From: an uncultured Collinsella sp. | GTDB taxonomy: Bacteria; Actinomycetota; Coriobacteriia; Coriobacteriales; Coriobacteriaceae | Assembly: GCA_958403205.1 (NCBI GenBank) | Contig: CATXWM010000019.1 | Coordinates: 1-40,647, forward strand | Length of the DNA stretch: 40,647 nucleotides | Direction: 5' to 3' | Shown here: piece after piece, positions 14,971-22,761 of the stretch | Position numbering within the stretch: the stretch's first letter is position 1 | How the letters are laid out: each line of letters starts with the position of its first letter | Notes under the pieces: model-generated | What the model saw: the letters and a program-made list of their open reading frames with translations, nothing else | Database searches by the model: none | Told to the model about the DNA's origin: nothing | Made by a program: the position numbers and the translations under genes

Positions 14971-14999
14971 GCTCGTCGGCCTAGCCGGCGAGCTTTTTT
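14971..14999 (+). terminator. Intrinsic terminator of tRNA-fMet
   Basis: GCTCGTCGGC pairs with GCCGGCGAGC (one G-T) over CTA and is followed by TTTTTT. A second small hairpin (GGACCG…CGGTCC) lies at about 15009-15026. Confidence 0.9.
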
Positions 15000-15049
15000 G
15001 TTATTCCGGGACCGTGTTTTCGGTCCAATTCTCGGCCTCTCAAACAAAA

Positions 15050-15358
15050 TCTCAATCTGTAACAGATGGGCCCGATTTGGGCGGCTAGGTGTTACAGATC
15101 GAGATATACCGGTGGGTTGGGTCCCGTTTGTCTAAATCTGTAACACGAGGGACGGTTTTTGCCGAGTTGTTGTTATAGATTGAGATTTTCTAGCAGGCTT
15201 TCTAGCAGGCGGGTTTGGTTTGTCTCGATCTGTAACAGATAGGGGCCAAAAGTGGGCCTAGCTGTTACAGATCTAGACTGTTGAGGATGGGCCAAGAGGA
15301 ATGTCTCGATCTGTAACAGTAAGACCCGGTTTTGTCGCGTAACTGTTACAGATTGAGA
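15050..15358. repeat. Array of four 55-bp palindromic units
   Basis: Units lie at 15050-15104, 15131-15185, 15223-15277 and 15304-15358. Each is exactly 55 bp: a 15-bp left arm close to TCTCGATCTGTAACA, a 25-bp centre and a 15-bp right arm that is its reverse complement with 0-2 changes. The centres differ in sequence but most keep internal complementarity (for example GGCC…GGGCC in unit 3). Gaps are 26, 37 and 26 bp; the longer gap holds a 12-bp tandem duplication (TTCTAGCAGGC). The spacers are G/T-rich. No gene is visible between 15000 and 15500. The array is 143 bp upstream of the oxidoreductase start. Confidence 0.9.
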
Positions 15359-15500
15359 CAAACCGACGGGCCGCCTCGCCCCATCCACCTGCCGCCACCT
15401 GCTGTCCGCCGATTTCCGTTGCGCTGTTGTATTCCCATGCCATATCCTCTAGACAACTACGCGGCATCATCGCCGCCGCGCCTACAAGAGAGGAATATCC

Positions 15501-17531
15501 ATGACCGCACCTGCATGCAAGCTGCTCCAGCCCATTACGGTTGGCCCCCTTGAGCTCAAGAACCGCATTATGTTCCCGCCGCTTACCACCGGTTACGAGG
15601 AGCGCGACGGTTCCATTGGCGACCGCAGCCTGGCTTTTTACGAGCGCCTGGCCCGTGGCGGCGTGAGCTACATCGTCATCGGCGACGTCGCCCCCGTCAT
15701 GACCGCGAGCCCCACGCCCAAGCTGGCGACCGATGCCCAGATCCCCACGTTTAAGGCACTGGCCGACGCCGTCCACAAGCACGGCGCCAAGGTCGCGCTG
15801 CAGCTGTTCCACCCCGAGTACGACGTGCCCGGTGTCGGCCGCATGGTCATGGGTTCCATGGCCGCTGCCAAGGCCGCGCAGGAGGCCAAGGCCGCCGGCG
15901 ACGAGGAGACCTTTGCCGCCAAGATGGCCGAGTCCAACGAGATCCGCAATCAGGCCTACGCCAAGCTGCACCACGACATGCAGCACTTTGTGAACGAGGC
16001 GAGCGTAGAGCAGCTTACCCAGATCAAGGAGGCCATCGCTGCCTCGGCCGCTCGCGCGCAGCAGGCCGGGATCGATGCCATCGAGGTCCACGGCGACCGT
16101 CTGGTGGGTTCGCTGTGCTCGGCCATCCTCAACCAGCGCACCGACGAGTACGGCGGCTCGTTCGAGAACCGCGTTCGCTACGCGCTGGAGGTCGTCGCTG
16201 CCATTAAGGAAGCCGCGCCGCAGCTGATGGTGGAGTACAAGCTCCCCGTGATCATGGAGAACCCCGACGGCACGCCGCGCGGCAAGGGCGGCCTGCAGCC
16301 CGACGAGGCCTGCGAGTTCGCCAAGCTGCTCGAGGGCGCGGGCATCGACATGATCCAGGTCGCGCAGGCCAACCACACCGGCAACATGGGCGACACCATT
16401 CCGCCCATGGGCGCCATGCCCTACAACTGGACGCTGCCCGTGGCCGAGCGCGTCAAGGCCCTGGTCTCCGTGCCGGTGGCAACCGTCGGCCGTGTTGTCT
16501 CGGTCGAGGCCGGCGAGAAGATTCTGGAAGACGGCGCCGCCGACATCATCGCCTATGGCCGCTCGCTCATGTGCGACCCCGACATTGCGCTGAAGGCCGC
16601 CACGGGCGAGCCCATCCGCGAGTGCCTCAACTGCAACAAGGGCTGCGTCGATGCGATTCAAAACCGCAAGTACATCTCGTGCGTGCTCAATGCCGAGAAC
16701 GGTGACGAGGCGACCATCGCCATCAAGCCGGGCGAGGGCGACAAGAAGATCGCCGTGGTGGGCGGCGGCATCGCCGGCCTGGAGGCCGCACGCGTGGCGG
16801 CCAAGCGCGGCTACGACGTGACCATCTACGAGGCGAGCGATCATCTGGGCGGCCAGATTGTGCTGGCGGCTGCGCCTCCGCGCAAGGACGAGATCATGCG
16901 CTCGGTCGAGTACTACGAGAAGATTCTGCCTGGCCTGGGCGTGAAGGTTGAGCTCAGCCATGCCGCTACCGCTGAGGACCTCAACGCCGCCGACGCCGCG
17001 ATTGTGGCCGTGGGCGCGCACGACGTGGTCATCCCCGTTCCGGGCGCCGACTCGGAGAAGGTCGTCTCGAGCTGGGACGTGCTGGCCGGCAAGGCGGAGC
17101 TCACGGGCCGCGTCGTCGTCATTGGCGGTGGCCTGGTGGGCACCGAGACTGCCGAGTATCTGCTGCAGCACGGCTGCGAGGTGGCGATCGTGGAGATGCT
17201 CGACAAGATTGCCGCGGGCGAGTCCGAGACCATTCTGCCGCTGATTATGAGCGACTTTGCAGAGCACAACGTGGAGCAGCACGTGAAGACCCGCCTGACC
17301 GCCATTACCGACGAGGGCGTGGAGGCCATTCGCACCACCGAGGACGGCACCGAGGAACCGGTGAAGATCGCTTGCGATTACGTGGTGATGGCCGTGGGCT
17401 CCAAGGCCAACGCGTTTGACCTGGATGGCGTGACGGTGCCCGTGACCTGCGTGGGCGACTGCTCGGGCGAGCGCACCGCCGACATTGCGAACGCCATTCG
17501 CACGGCATATCACGCGGCCAACGAGCTGTAG
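15501..17531 (+). CDS. NADH:flavin oxidoreductase, enoate reductase / 2,4-dienoyl-CoA reductase type
   Basis: The 676-aa protein has the three-part layout of this family. Residues ~1-360 are an old-yellow-enzyme FMN barrel (IMFPPLTTGYEERDGSIGD; EVHGDRLVGSLCSAILNQRTD, EYGGSFENRVRYALE; YGRSLMCDPD). Cysteines 375, 378, 382 and 394 (CLNCNKGC…SCVLN) bind a [4Fe-4S] cluster. The C-terminal part has two dinucleotide-binding loops, GGGIAGLEAARVA (~422) and GGGLVGTETAEYL (~543), for FAD and NAD(P)H. Relatives reduce C=C bonds in enoates, dienoyl-CoAs or bile acid intermediates (FadH, FldZ, BaiCD/BaiH). The usual H-A-G-R segment reads LFHPEYDVPGVGRMV, so the substrate cannot be named. It is monocistronic, with GAGAGGA upstream of the ATG. 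Confidence 0.9.
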   Translation: MTAPACKLLQPITVGPLELKNRIMFPPLTTGYEERDGSIGDRSLAFYERLARGGVSYIVIGDVAPVMTASPTPKLATDAQIPTFKALADAVHKHGAKVALQLFHPEYDVPGVGRMVMGSMAAAKAAQEAKAAGDEETFAAKMAESNEIRNQAYAKLHHDMQHFVNEASVEQLTQIKEAIAASAARAQQAGIDAIEVHGDRLVGSLCSAILNQRTDEYGGSFENRVRYALEVVAAIKEAAPQLMVEYKLPVIMENPDGTPRGKGGLQPDEACEFAKLLEGAGIDMIQVAQANHTGNMGDTIPPMGAMPYNWTLPVAERVKALVSVPVATVGRVVSVEAGEKILEDGAADIIAYGRSLMCDPDIALKAATGEPIRECLNCNKGCVDAIQNRKYISCVLNAENGDEATIAIKPGEGDKKIAVVGGGIAGLEAARVAAKRGYDVTIYEASDHLGGQIVLAAAPPRKDEIMRSVEYYEKILPGLGVKVELSHAATAEDLNAADAAIVAVGAHDVVIPVPGADSEKVVSSWDVLAGKAELTGRVVVIGGGLVGTETAEYLLQHGCEVAIVEMLDKIAAGESETILPLIMSDFAEHNVEQHVKTRLTAITDEGVEAIRTTEDGTEEPVKIACDYVVMAVGSKANAFDLDGVTVPVTCVGDCSGERTADIANAIRTAYHAANEL

Positions 17532-17606
17532 TTGAGCATCGCGGCCAGGCGGGACGGTAGCACGGATCCGTTTCGCCCGGCTGTGTCCCGTCGGGTGTCA
17601 ATCGGT

Positions 17607-17645
17607 GCGGGGCCTGCAAGCGCAGCAGGTCCCGCCCTTTTTGTT
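17607..17645 (+). terminator. Intrinsic terminator of the oxidoreductase gene
   Basis: GCGGGGCCTGC pairs with GCAGGTCCCGC around AAGCGCA and is followed by CCTTTTTGTTTT. Confidence 0.9.
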
Positions 17646-17971
17646 TTGCTCCGGTGGATGGCAATGCGCGGTAATCATGAGGAGTGAGGACGTCTACTGC
17701 CTTGCAGATCACTCAAAATTATTGGGGGAGGGGTTAATAACTATATCCTCTATACCAAAGGACATAAAGAGATGCCAATTTTGTTGACAAGCGAATGACG
17801 ATTAGCCGCGAGTCAGCTACCAGCGTAAATAATCGATAAAGAAATGTCGTAATTTGGTGCCAAATGCCCAGATAACGCCGCGTCTATTTTAATTAACTGC
17901 TTTGAGCAAACAGTAAAATGCTACTATCTAACTTGCGCGTAAGAAAGTAGATTAACGGTTAAGGCTAAGAA
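17646..17971. other. AT-rich intergenic region with a palindrome and a candidate promoter
   Basis: This 326-bp stretch is markedly AT-richer than its surroundings and contains no supported gene. ATTTGG-TG-CCAAAT at 17852-17865 is an operator-like palindrome. TTGAGC (17902-17907) and TATCTA (17925-17930), 17 nt apart, are a weak candidate promoter for the HTH gene at 17972. Confidence 0.4.
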
Positions 17972-18376
17972 GTGGCAGGTATGTCGGAAGCAACTAGGAC
18001 TCGCACGCATGCGCCTGAGGTTAGGCAGCGCGCCGTCGAGATCCTCCAAGAGGGGGTCGGTCATCGCGCCCTCGCCGCGGAGCTTGGCATTCCCCAGGCC
18101 ACGGCTCGTCAGTGGGCCCGCGCGTATGCCGTGGGCGGTGCCGACGCCGTTCTCAATGCCGGTTCGCATCATCACACCTATTCGTACGACGTAAAGCTCG
18201 CTGCGGTTAAGGACCGTCTGGAAAACGGCTTGAGGGTTCGCGAGGCCATGATCAAGCACAAGATTCCCAGCGAGTCTTCGGTCAAGGCTTGGTGCCGTCA
18301 GTACCGCGAGAGCGGTGAGGCCGCACTGGTCGATAAGCCGCGCGGTCGCAAGCCGCGCGTTAAAAAGGCGGAATAG
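17972..18376 (+). CDS. Orphan IS3 OrfA-like protein with two helix-turn-helix domains
   Basis: The 134-aa product has two tandem HTH units: RQRAVEILQEGVGHRALAAE (LGIPQATARQW) and a second at KLAAVKDRLENGLRVREAMI (KHKIPSESSVKAW), followed by a basic tail (KPRGRKPRVKKAE). This is the layout of the DNA-binding OrfA/InsE-type subunit of IS3-family transposases. No OrfB (DDE catalytic part) and no terminal inverted repeats are visible nearby, and it has its own terminator, so it may be a domesticated DNA-binding protein. GTG 17972 has AAGG at 7 nt; ATG 17981 is the alternative. Confidence 0.75.
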   Translation: MAGMSEATRTRTHAPEVRQRAVEILQEGVGHRALAAELGIPQATARQWARAYAVGGADAVLNAGSHHHTYSYDVKLAAVKDRLENGLRVREAMIKHKIPSESSVKAWCRQYRESGEAALVDKPRGRKPRVKKAE

Positions 18377-18388
18377 CAAACGGGATGG

Positions 18389-18411
18389 TGCGCCCACGGG
18401 GGCGCATTTTT
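18389..18411 (+). terminator. Intrinsic terminator of the HTH gene
   Basis: TGCGCCC pairs with GGGCGCA over ACGG and is followed by TTTTTC. Confidence 0.85.
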
Positions 18412-18557
18412 CTTGCCGCCCCTCTACTCCAATGCGGACAGGCTCCTTGCCTCGTACGCCTAAAACTCCCCAGTTGACCGAAAACCTGCCGCCGCTGCTC
18501 CTCAATTGAGCTATAACGTTAAACAATTGCAGCGTTTTTGCATGGGGGAGTGATGGT

Positions 18558-21440
18558 ATGACGCTACTGTATTTCCTTACCCTGTTTCCGCTGGTACCGG
18601 CGCTGGGCATGCTGCTCGCGCGCGGTGACCGCGCTCGCGATGCGGTGGGGCTCATAGGCTCCGGCATTATTATGGCGGTGACAGTTGTAGTCGCCGTCAT
18701 GTTTTTTGGCACGGGTCCGCAGAGCTTTGAGGTTGCCCCCGACACCTCGCATGTGCTCTCGATCATCAGCTCCGTCATCGACGTCATTCTGTGCGCCGTA
18801 ATCCTGTACAACGCGTACAAATATAGGAACGCGCTCACCACGGTGCTCGGCATGGTCCAGCTGGTGGGCTCGCTCGCCTTTGCAGCCATGACGTTGCCCG
18901 CGGCCGAAGCCGTCACGGCAACGCCGCTCTACCTAGACTACATGAGCGTGATCATGGTGCTCGCCGTCGGCATCGTCGGCAGCCTCATCTGCGTGTATGC
19001 CTTGGGTTATATGAAGGACTTCCAAGCGCACGATGAGCACGAGGCCGCGCTGCGCGGGCAGACCGCGCCCGACCGTCGCCCGCAGTTCCTGGCGCTTATG
19101 TTCCTGTTCCTCTCGGCCATGTTCGTCATCGTGACGAGCGACAACCTTGAGTGGCTGTTCTGCGGCTGGGAAATCACCACCGTGTGCTCGTTCCTCATGA
19201 TTGGCTACACGCGCACGCCCGAGGCCATCAAGAACGCCTTTACCCAGATCATCCTCAACATGCTGGGCGGCATTGCGTTCTTGGCGGGCCTTATGTTCCT
19301 GCACGTTAACGGCATGCCGCTGACCATCTCGGGCATGATTGAGCTTTCCGGCGCTGGCACCGCGCAATCTGCGCTGCTGGTGATGCCGGTCGTTCTGCTG
19401 TCGCTCGCCGCGCTCACCAAGGCCGCACAGATGCCGTTCCACACTTGGCTGTTGGGTGCCATGGTTGCCCCCACGCCCACGAGCGCCCTGCTGCATTCGT
19501 CAACCATGGTCAAAGCCGGCGTGTTCCTGATGGTCAAGCTGAGCCCGCTCTATGCTATCTATCCTGTGACCGGTTTTATGGTCACGAGTGTGGGTGCCAT
19601 CACGTTTTTGCTCGCTGCCCTCATGGCCATCTCGCAGAGCAACGCCAAACGCGTGCTCGCGTACTCCACCATTTCCAACTTAGGCCTCATTAGTGCCTGC
19701 CTGGGTGTCGGCGCGCCCGAGGCCGTATGGGCGGCCATCTTCCTGATCCTGTTCCACACGGTGGCCAAGTCGCTGCTGTTCCTGTGCGTGGGCACGGCCG
19801 AGCATCATATCGGCAGCCGCGATATCGAGGACATGGACGGTATGTTCAGCCGCATGCCGCACCTGACGCGCCTGATGATGCTGGGCATCATGGGCATGTT
19901 TGTGGCGCCGTTTGGCATGCTCGTGTCCAAGTGGGGCGCCCTGGTGGCGTTTGCACAGACCGGCAACGTGCTCATGATTATGGTGCTTGCCTTTGGCTCA
20001 GCCGCGACGTTCTTCTTCTGGGGCAAGTGGCTTGCCAAGCTTTCGGGCGTCGATCCCACGGCTCAAAACGTTGAGGTCAATGTCCATAAGACCGAGTGGA
20101 TGGCGCTCAACACCATCGCCGCGCTGCTGATTCTGTGCTGCGTGGCGTTTCCGGTTATCTCGAGCGGTCTGGTGTCGCCTTACTTGGCCATGGTGTTTGG
20201 CCGCGTGCCGTACGTTATTGGCAAGGACGCCATGTATCTGATGGTGGTTATCGTGGCGTTTATCGCCGTGGTGCTGCTGACTTCATTCCGCGTGAGCAAC
20301 AAACCGCACGTAAACGTATATCTTTCGGGCGTGGGAACCGATAAATATCGCCATTTCCGCGGCTCGATGGGTCGCGAGGTAAAGGCCGAAAAGCGCAATT
20401 GGTACTCGGAGGACGCCCTTGGCGAGAAGCGTATTGGCCCCGCGGGTAGCGTCGTGTGCTGCAGCATTATCTTGTTTGCGCTGCTGTGTTGCGCATGGAT
20501 TGGGCCCGAGCGGCTTGCCATGAGCGCGCCCTCGGTGTTGCGCGGCAAGTATTTTGAAGGTTCGGGCGTCGTGGGCATCTTTATTGGTACCGTGGCGTTT
20601 GCCTTGCTGGCGCCGCTTGTGGGTGGCCTGATCGACGGCGTTGACCGCAAACTTTCGGCCCGTATGCAGGGCCGCGTGGGCCCGCACCTGCTCCAGCCTT
20701 TCTACGACGTTGCCAAGCTGCTGCGCAAAGCCCCTGCCAGCGTAAACACCATGGACGATACCTATATGGCGTGCGCGCTCATCTTTACCGTGGTGGGCGG
20801 CGGCATCTTTGTGTCGGGCTCTAACACGCTGTTGTGCGCTTTTATGGTGACGCTCGCCGCGATCTTTGTGGTGCTGGCATCCGCTTCGACGCAAAGCCCG
20901 TTTGCCCAGGTCGGCGCCGACCGCGAGCTGCTGCAGGTTATGAGTTACGAGCCCGCCGTTCTGCTGATGAGCGTGGGCCTGTACCTTGCCACCGATAGCT
21001 TCGACTCTATCGCCGTGACGGGGCAGTCGGCCCCTATCATCGTGTACAGCGCGCCCATCTTCCTCGCGCTGCTCGCGGTGCTTACCATCAAGCTGCGCAA
21101 GTCGCCGTTCGATCTTTCGTATTCGCATCACGCGCATCAGGAGATCGTCCAGGGCGTCGCCACCGAGATGAGCGGCGGCACGCTGGCCAAGATGACCCTT
21201 ATGCACTGGTGCGAGACAGCGCTCTTCTTGATGTGGGTGGGCATGTTCTTTGTTTGGGACAACCCCGTGAGCTGGGTCGTAGCCCTGGTCGTGATGGCCG
21301 CGACGTATTTTGTCGAGGTGCTGATCGACAACACCTTCGCCCGCAGCACCTGGCGCAGCTGCTTTAAGCTCGGATGGGGCGTGGCGCTGGTGTTTGGCCT
21401 GCTCAACCTTATGCCCATCCTCGTCGACGTATTTATTTAG
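18558..21440 (+). CDS. Ech-type hydrogenase membrane subunit, EchA-EchB fusion
   Basis: The 960-aa membrane protein joins two subunits that are normally separate. Residues ~1-625 are an EchA/NuoL/Mrp-type proton- or Na+-translocating subunit, with LFCGWEITTVCSFLMIGY, then TKAAQMPFHTWLLGAM followed by APTPTSALLHSSTMVKAGVF, the family's central motif around residues 285-320. Residues ~670-960 are an EchB/NuoH-type subunit that connects to the soluble module, marked by the stretch from RMQGRVGPHLLQPFYDVAK (~701) and by ASTQSPFAQVGADRELLQVM and KLRKSPFDLSYSHHAHQE. The join (~625-670) is hydrophilic (GTDKYRHFRGSMGREVKAEK). GGGGGAG precedes the ATG. It is the first gene of the hydrogenase operon. 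Confidence 0.92.
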   Translation: MTLLYFLTLFPLVPALGMLLARGDRARDAVGLIGSGIIMAVTVVVAVMFFGTGPQSFEVAPDTSHVLSIISSVIDVILCAVILYNAYKYRNALTTVLGMVQLVGSLAFAAMTLPAAEAVTATPLYLDYMSVIMVLAVGIVGSLICVYALGYMKDFQAHDEHEAALRGQTAPDRRPQFLALMFLFLSAMFVIVTSDNLEWLFCGWEITTVCSFLMIGYTRTPEAIKNAFTQIILNMLGGIAFLAGLMFLHVNGMPLTISGMIELSGAGTAQSALLVMPVVLLSLAALTKAAQMPFHTWLLGAMVAPTPTSALLHSSTMVKAGVFLMVKLSPLYAIYPVTGFMVTSVGAITFLLAALMAISQSNAKRVLAYSTISNLGLISACLGVGAPEAVWAAIFLILFHTVAKSLLFLCVGTAEHHIGSRDIEDMDGMFSRMPHLTRLMMLGIMGMFVAPFGMLVSKWGALVAFAQTGNVLMIMVLAFGSAATFFFWGKWLAKLSGVDPTAQNVEVNVHKTEWMALNTIAALLILCCVAFPVISSGLVSPYLAMVFGRVPYVIGKDAMYLMVVIVAFIAVVLLTSFRVSNKPHVNVYLSGVGTDKYRHFRGSMGREVKAEKRNWYSEDALGEKRIGPAGSVVCCSIILFALLCCAWIGPERLAMSAPSVLRGKYFEGSGVVGIFIGTVAFALLAPLVGGLIDGVDRKLSARMQGRVGPHLLQPFYDVAKLLRKAPASVNTMDDTYMACALIFTVVGGGIFVSGSNTLLCAFMVTLAAIFVVLASASTQSPFAQVGADRELLQVMSYEPAVLLMSVGLYLATDSFDSIAVTGQSAPIIVYSAPIFLALLAVLTIKLRKSPFDLSYSHHAHQEIVQGVATEMSGGTLAKMTLMHWCETALFLMWVGMFFVWDNPVSWVVALVVMAATYFVEVLIDNTFARSTWRSCFKLGWGVALVFGLLNLMPILVDVFI

Positions 21441-21452
21441 GAGGCGGCATCC

Positions 21453-22037
21453 ATGGATCATAAAATGTCGCGCTCGCCGTGGGTTATTCATTACGACGGC
21501 TCGAGCTGCAACGGATGCGATATCGAGGTGCTGGCCTCGCTCACGCCGCTGTTCGACGCGGAGCGCTTTGGCGTGGTCAACACCGGCAACCCCAAGCATG
21601 CGGATATCTTTTTGGTGACGGGTTCGGTCAATGCCCAGAACCTGCCCGTCGTGCGCCAGATCTACAACCAGATGCTCGAGCCCAAGTGCGTGGTGGCCTG
21701 CGGTATCTGCGCGTGTTCGGGCGGCGTGTTCCGCGATGCGTACAACGTGATCGGCGGCGTGGATCGTGCGGTTCCCGTGGACGTGTACGCGCCTGGGTGC
21801 GCCATTCGTCCCGAGACCGTGATCGATGCCATTGTGGAGGCGTGCGGCATTCTGGACCAGAAGGAGGCCGTGATGCGTGCTGGCGGTGACCCGCTTACCG
21901 TGGGCGGCGCCGCAACCTGGGACGGTGGCGTTGAGCTGGGCGAGGACGGGTTTGTAGCTGCGGCTGAGGCCGGCGACGCGCCCGCCGCTGGCGACACACC
22001 TGCTGAGACGCCTGCCGCTGCAAAGGAGGCCGAGTAA
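21453..22037 (+). CDS. Ech-type hydrogenase small subunit (EchC/NuoB-like)
   Basis: EchC carries the [4Fe-4S] cluster next to the [NiFe] site and passes electrons to it from ferredoxin. The 194-aa protein has the NuoB-type ligands C19 and C22 (SSCNGCDIEV), C86 (GICACSGGVF) and C116 (YAPGCAIRPE). The core ends near residue 150. The last ~45 residues (…EAGDAPAAGDTPAETPAAAK) are Ala/Pro/Glu-rich, low complexity and probably disordered. It starts 12 nt after echAB, and its stop overlaps the next ATG (TAATG). Confidence 0.93.
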   Translation: MDHKMSRSPWVIHYDGSSCNGCDIEVLASLTPLFDAERFGVVNTGNPKHADIFLVTGSVNAQNLPVVRQIYNQMLEPKCVVACGICACSGGVFRDAYNVIGGVDRAVPVDVYAPGCAIRPETVIDAIVEACGILDQKEAVMRAGGDPLTVGGAATWDGGVELGEDGFVAAAEAGDAPAAGDTPAETPAAAKEAE

Positions 22038-22756
22038 TGCAAAAGGCAATCTACACTACCGTCGGGATCGATGAGCTGTTGCCGCATGTGCAGGCGCTCA
22101 AAGGTACCGGCGCGCGCTTTGTGCAGATGCATGCCGAGCGCTGTGTGGACGACGGATCGTATCGCCTGGTCTATACGTTTATCGACGTTCGTGCTGCTCA
22201 GGAGCATATTGCGCAGGACGGCAGCTATGCGATCGAGAACCTGATGGTTGAGGGAATTGATCAGTATCAGGAGATTCCGTCCATCAGCTCGTACTATCCA
22301 GCCGTGTTCCCGTTTGAGAACGAGGCGCACGACCTGTTTGGTCTTGCCATCACCGACATGCAGGTCGACTTTAACGGCTTTTTCTACCAGGTCTCGACCG
22401 CTGAGCCCATGAGCGTTATCACGCCCGAGGTGAAGGCCGCGCGCGAGAAGGCCATGAAGGTCCGTGCTGCCGCCGAGGCCAAGGCGCGCAAGGCCGCGGC
22501 CGAGAAGGCCGTCGCTGCCGCGGCCGCTGCGGGGGAGGGCGCCGCGGGTGCCGGCGATGCTGCGAGCGCTGCTGCCGCCCAGCCCGCTGCGGCTGCCGGT
22601 TCCGATGCTCAGCACGATGAGGCTGCTGCGAAGGCCGCGCTCAAGGCCGCCGAGATGGAGGCAAAGCTCGCCGCCATGGATCCCGAGAAGGCGGCCAAGG
22701 TCCGCGCGGCGCTTGCCGCAAAGGCCGCCCGCGACAAGCAGAAAAAGGAGGCGTAA
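22037..22756 (+). CDS. Ech-type hydrogenase subunit EchD/NuoC-like with Ala-rich tail
   Basis: Residues ~1-125 are a NuoC-like 30-kDa-subunit domain: DGSYRLVYTFIDVR, EIPSISSYYPAVFPFENEAH and DLFGLAITDMQVDFNG correspond to the PSI…ypaA.wfEREi.DlfGi signature. It is structural and holds no cofactor. Residues ~130-239 are an Ala/Lys/Glu-rich helical tail (AEAKARKAAAEKAVAAAAAA…) that no ordinary EchD needs. Translation is coupled to echC by overlap at 22037. The tail resembles the smaller low-complexity tail of echC. Confidence 0.88.
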   Translation: MQKAIYTTVGIDELLPHVQALKGTGARFVQMHAERCVDDGSYRLVYTFIDVRAAQEHIAQDGSYAIENLMVEGIDQYQEIPSISSYYPAVFPFENEAHDLFGLAITDMQVDFNGFFYQVSTAEPMSVITPEVKAAREKAMKVRAAAEAKARKAAAEKAVAAAAAAGEGAAGAGDAASAAAAQPAAAAGSDAQHDEAAAKAALKAAEMEAKLAAMDPEKAAKVRAALAAKAARDKQKKEA

Positions 22757-22761
22757 GGTCC

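Noticed and set aside
14688..15047. Upstream extension of coaX (…SRGQDLNLRPPGYEPGELPD…)
   Set aside because: This stretch is the well-known false translation of antisense tRNA sequence; the true start at 14687 has a ribosome binding site.
15050..15358. CRISPR array
   Set aside because: Units are palindromes with variable centres and unequal spacers, not identical direct repeats with uniform spacers, and no cas genes are present.
15273..17513. 746-codon minus-strand open frame opposite the oxidoreductase
   Set aside because: Antisense shadow of a clearly recognisable enzyme; composition (His, Arg, Gly, Val) and lack of motifs are not protein-like.
17671..17787. Small open frame MRSEDVYCLADHS…
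   Set aside because: No ribosome binding site, AT-rich region, no homologous feature recognised.
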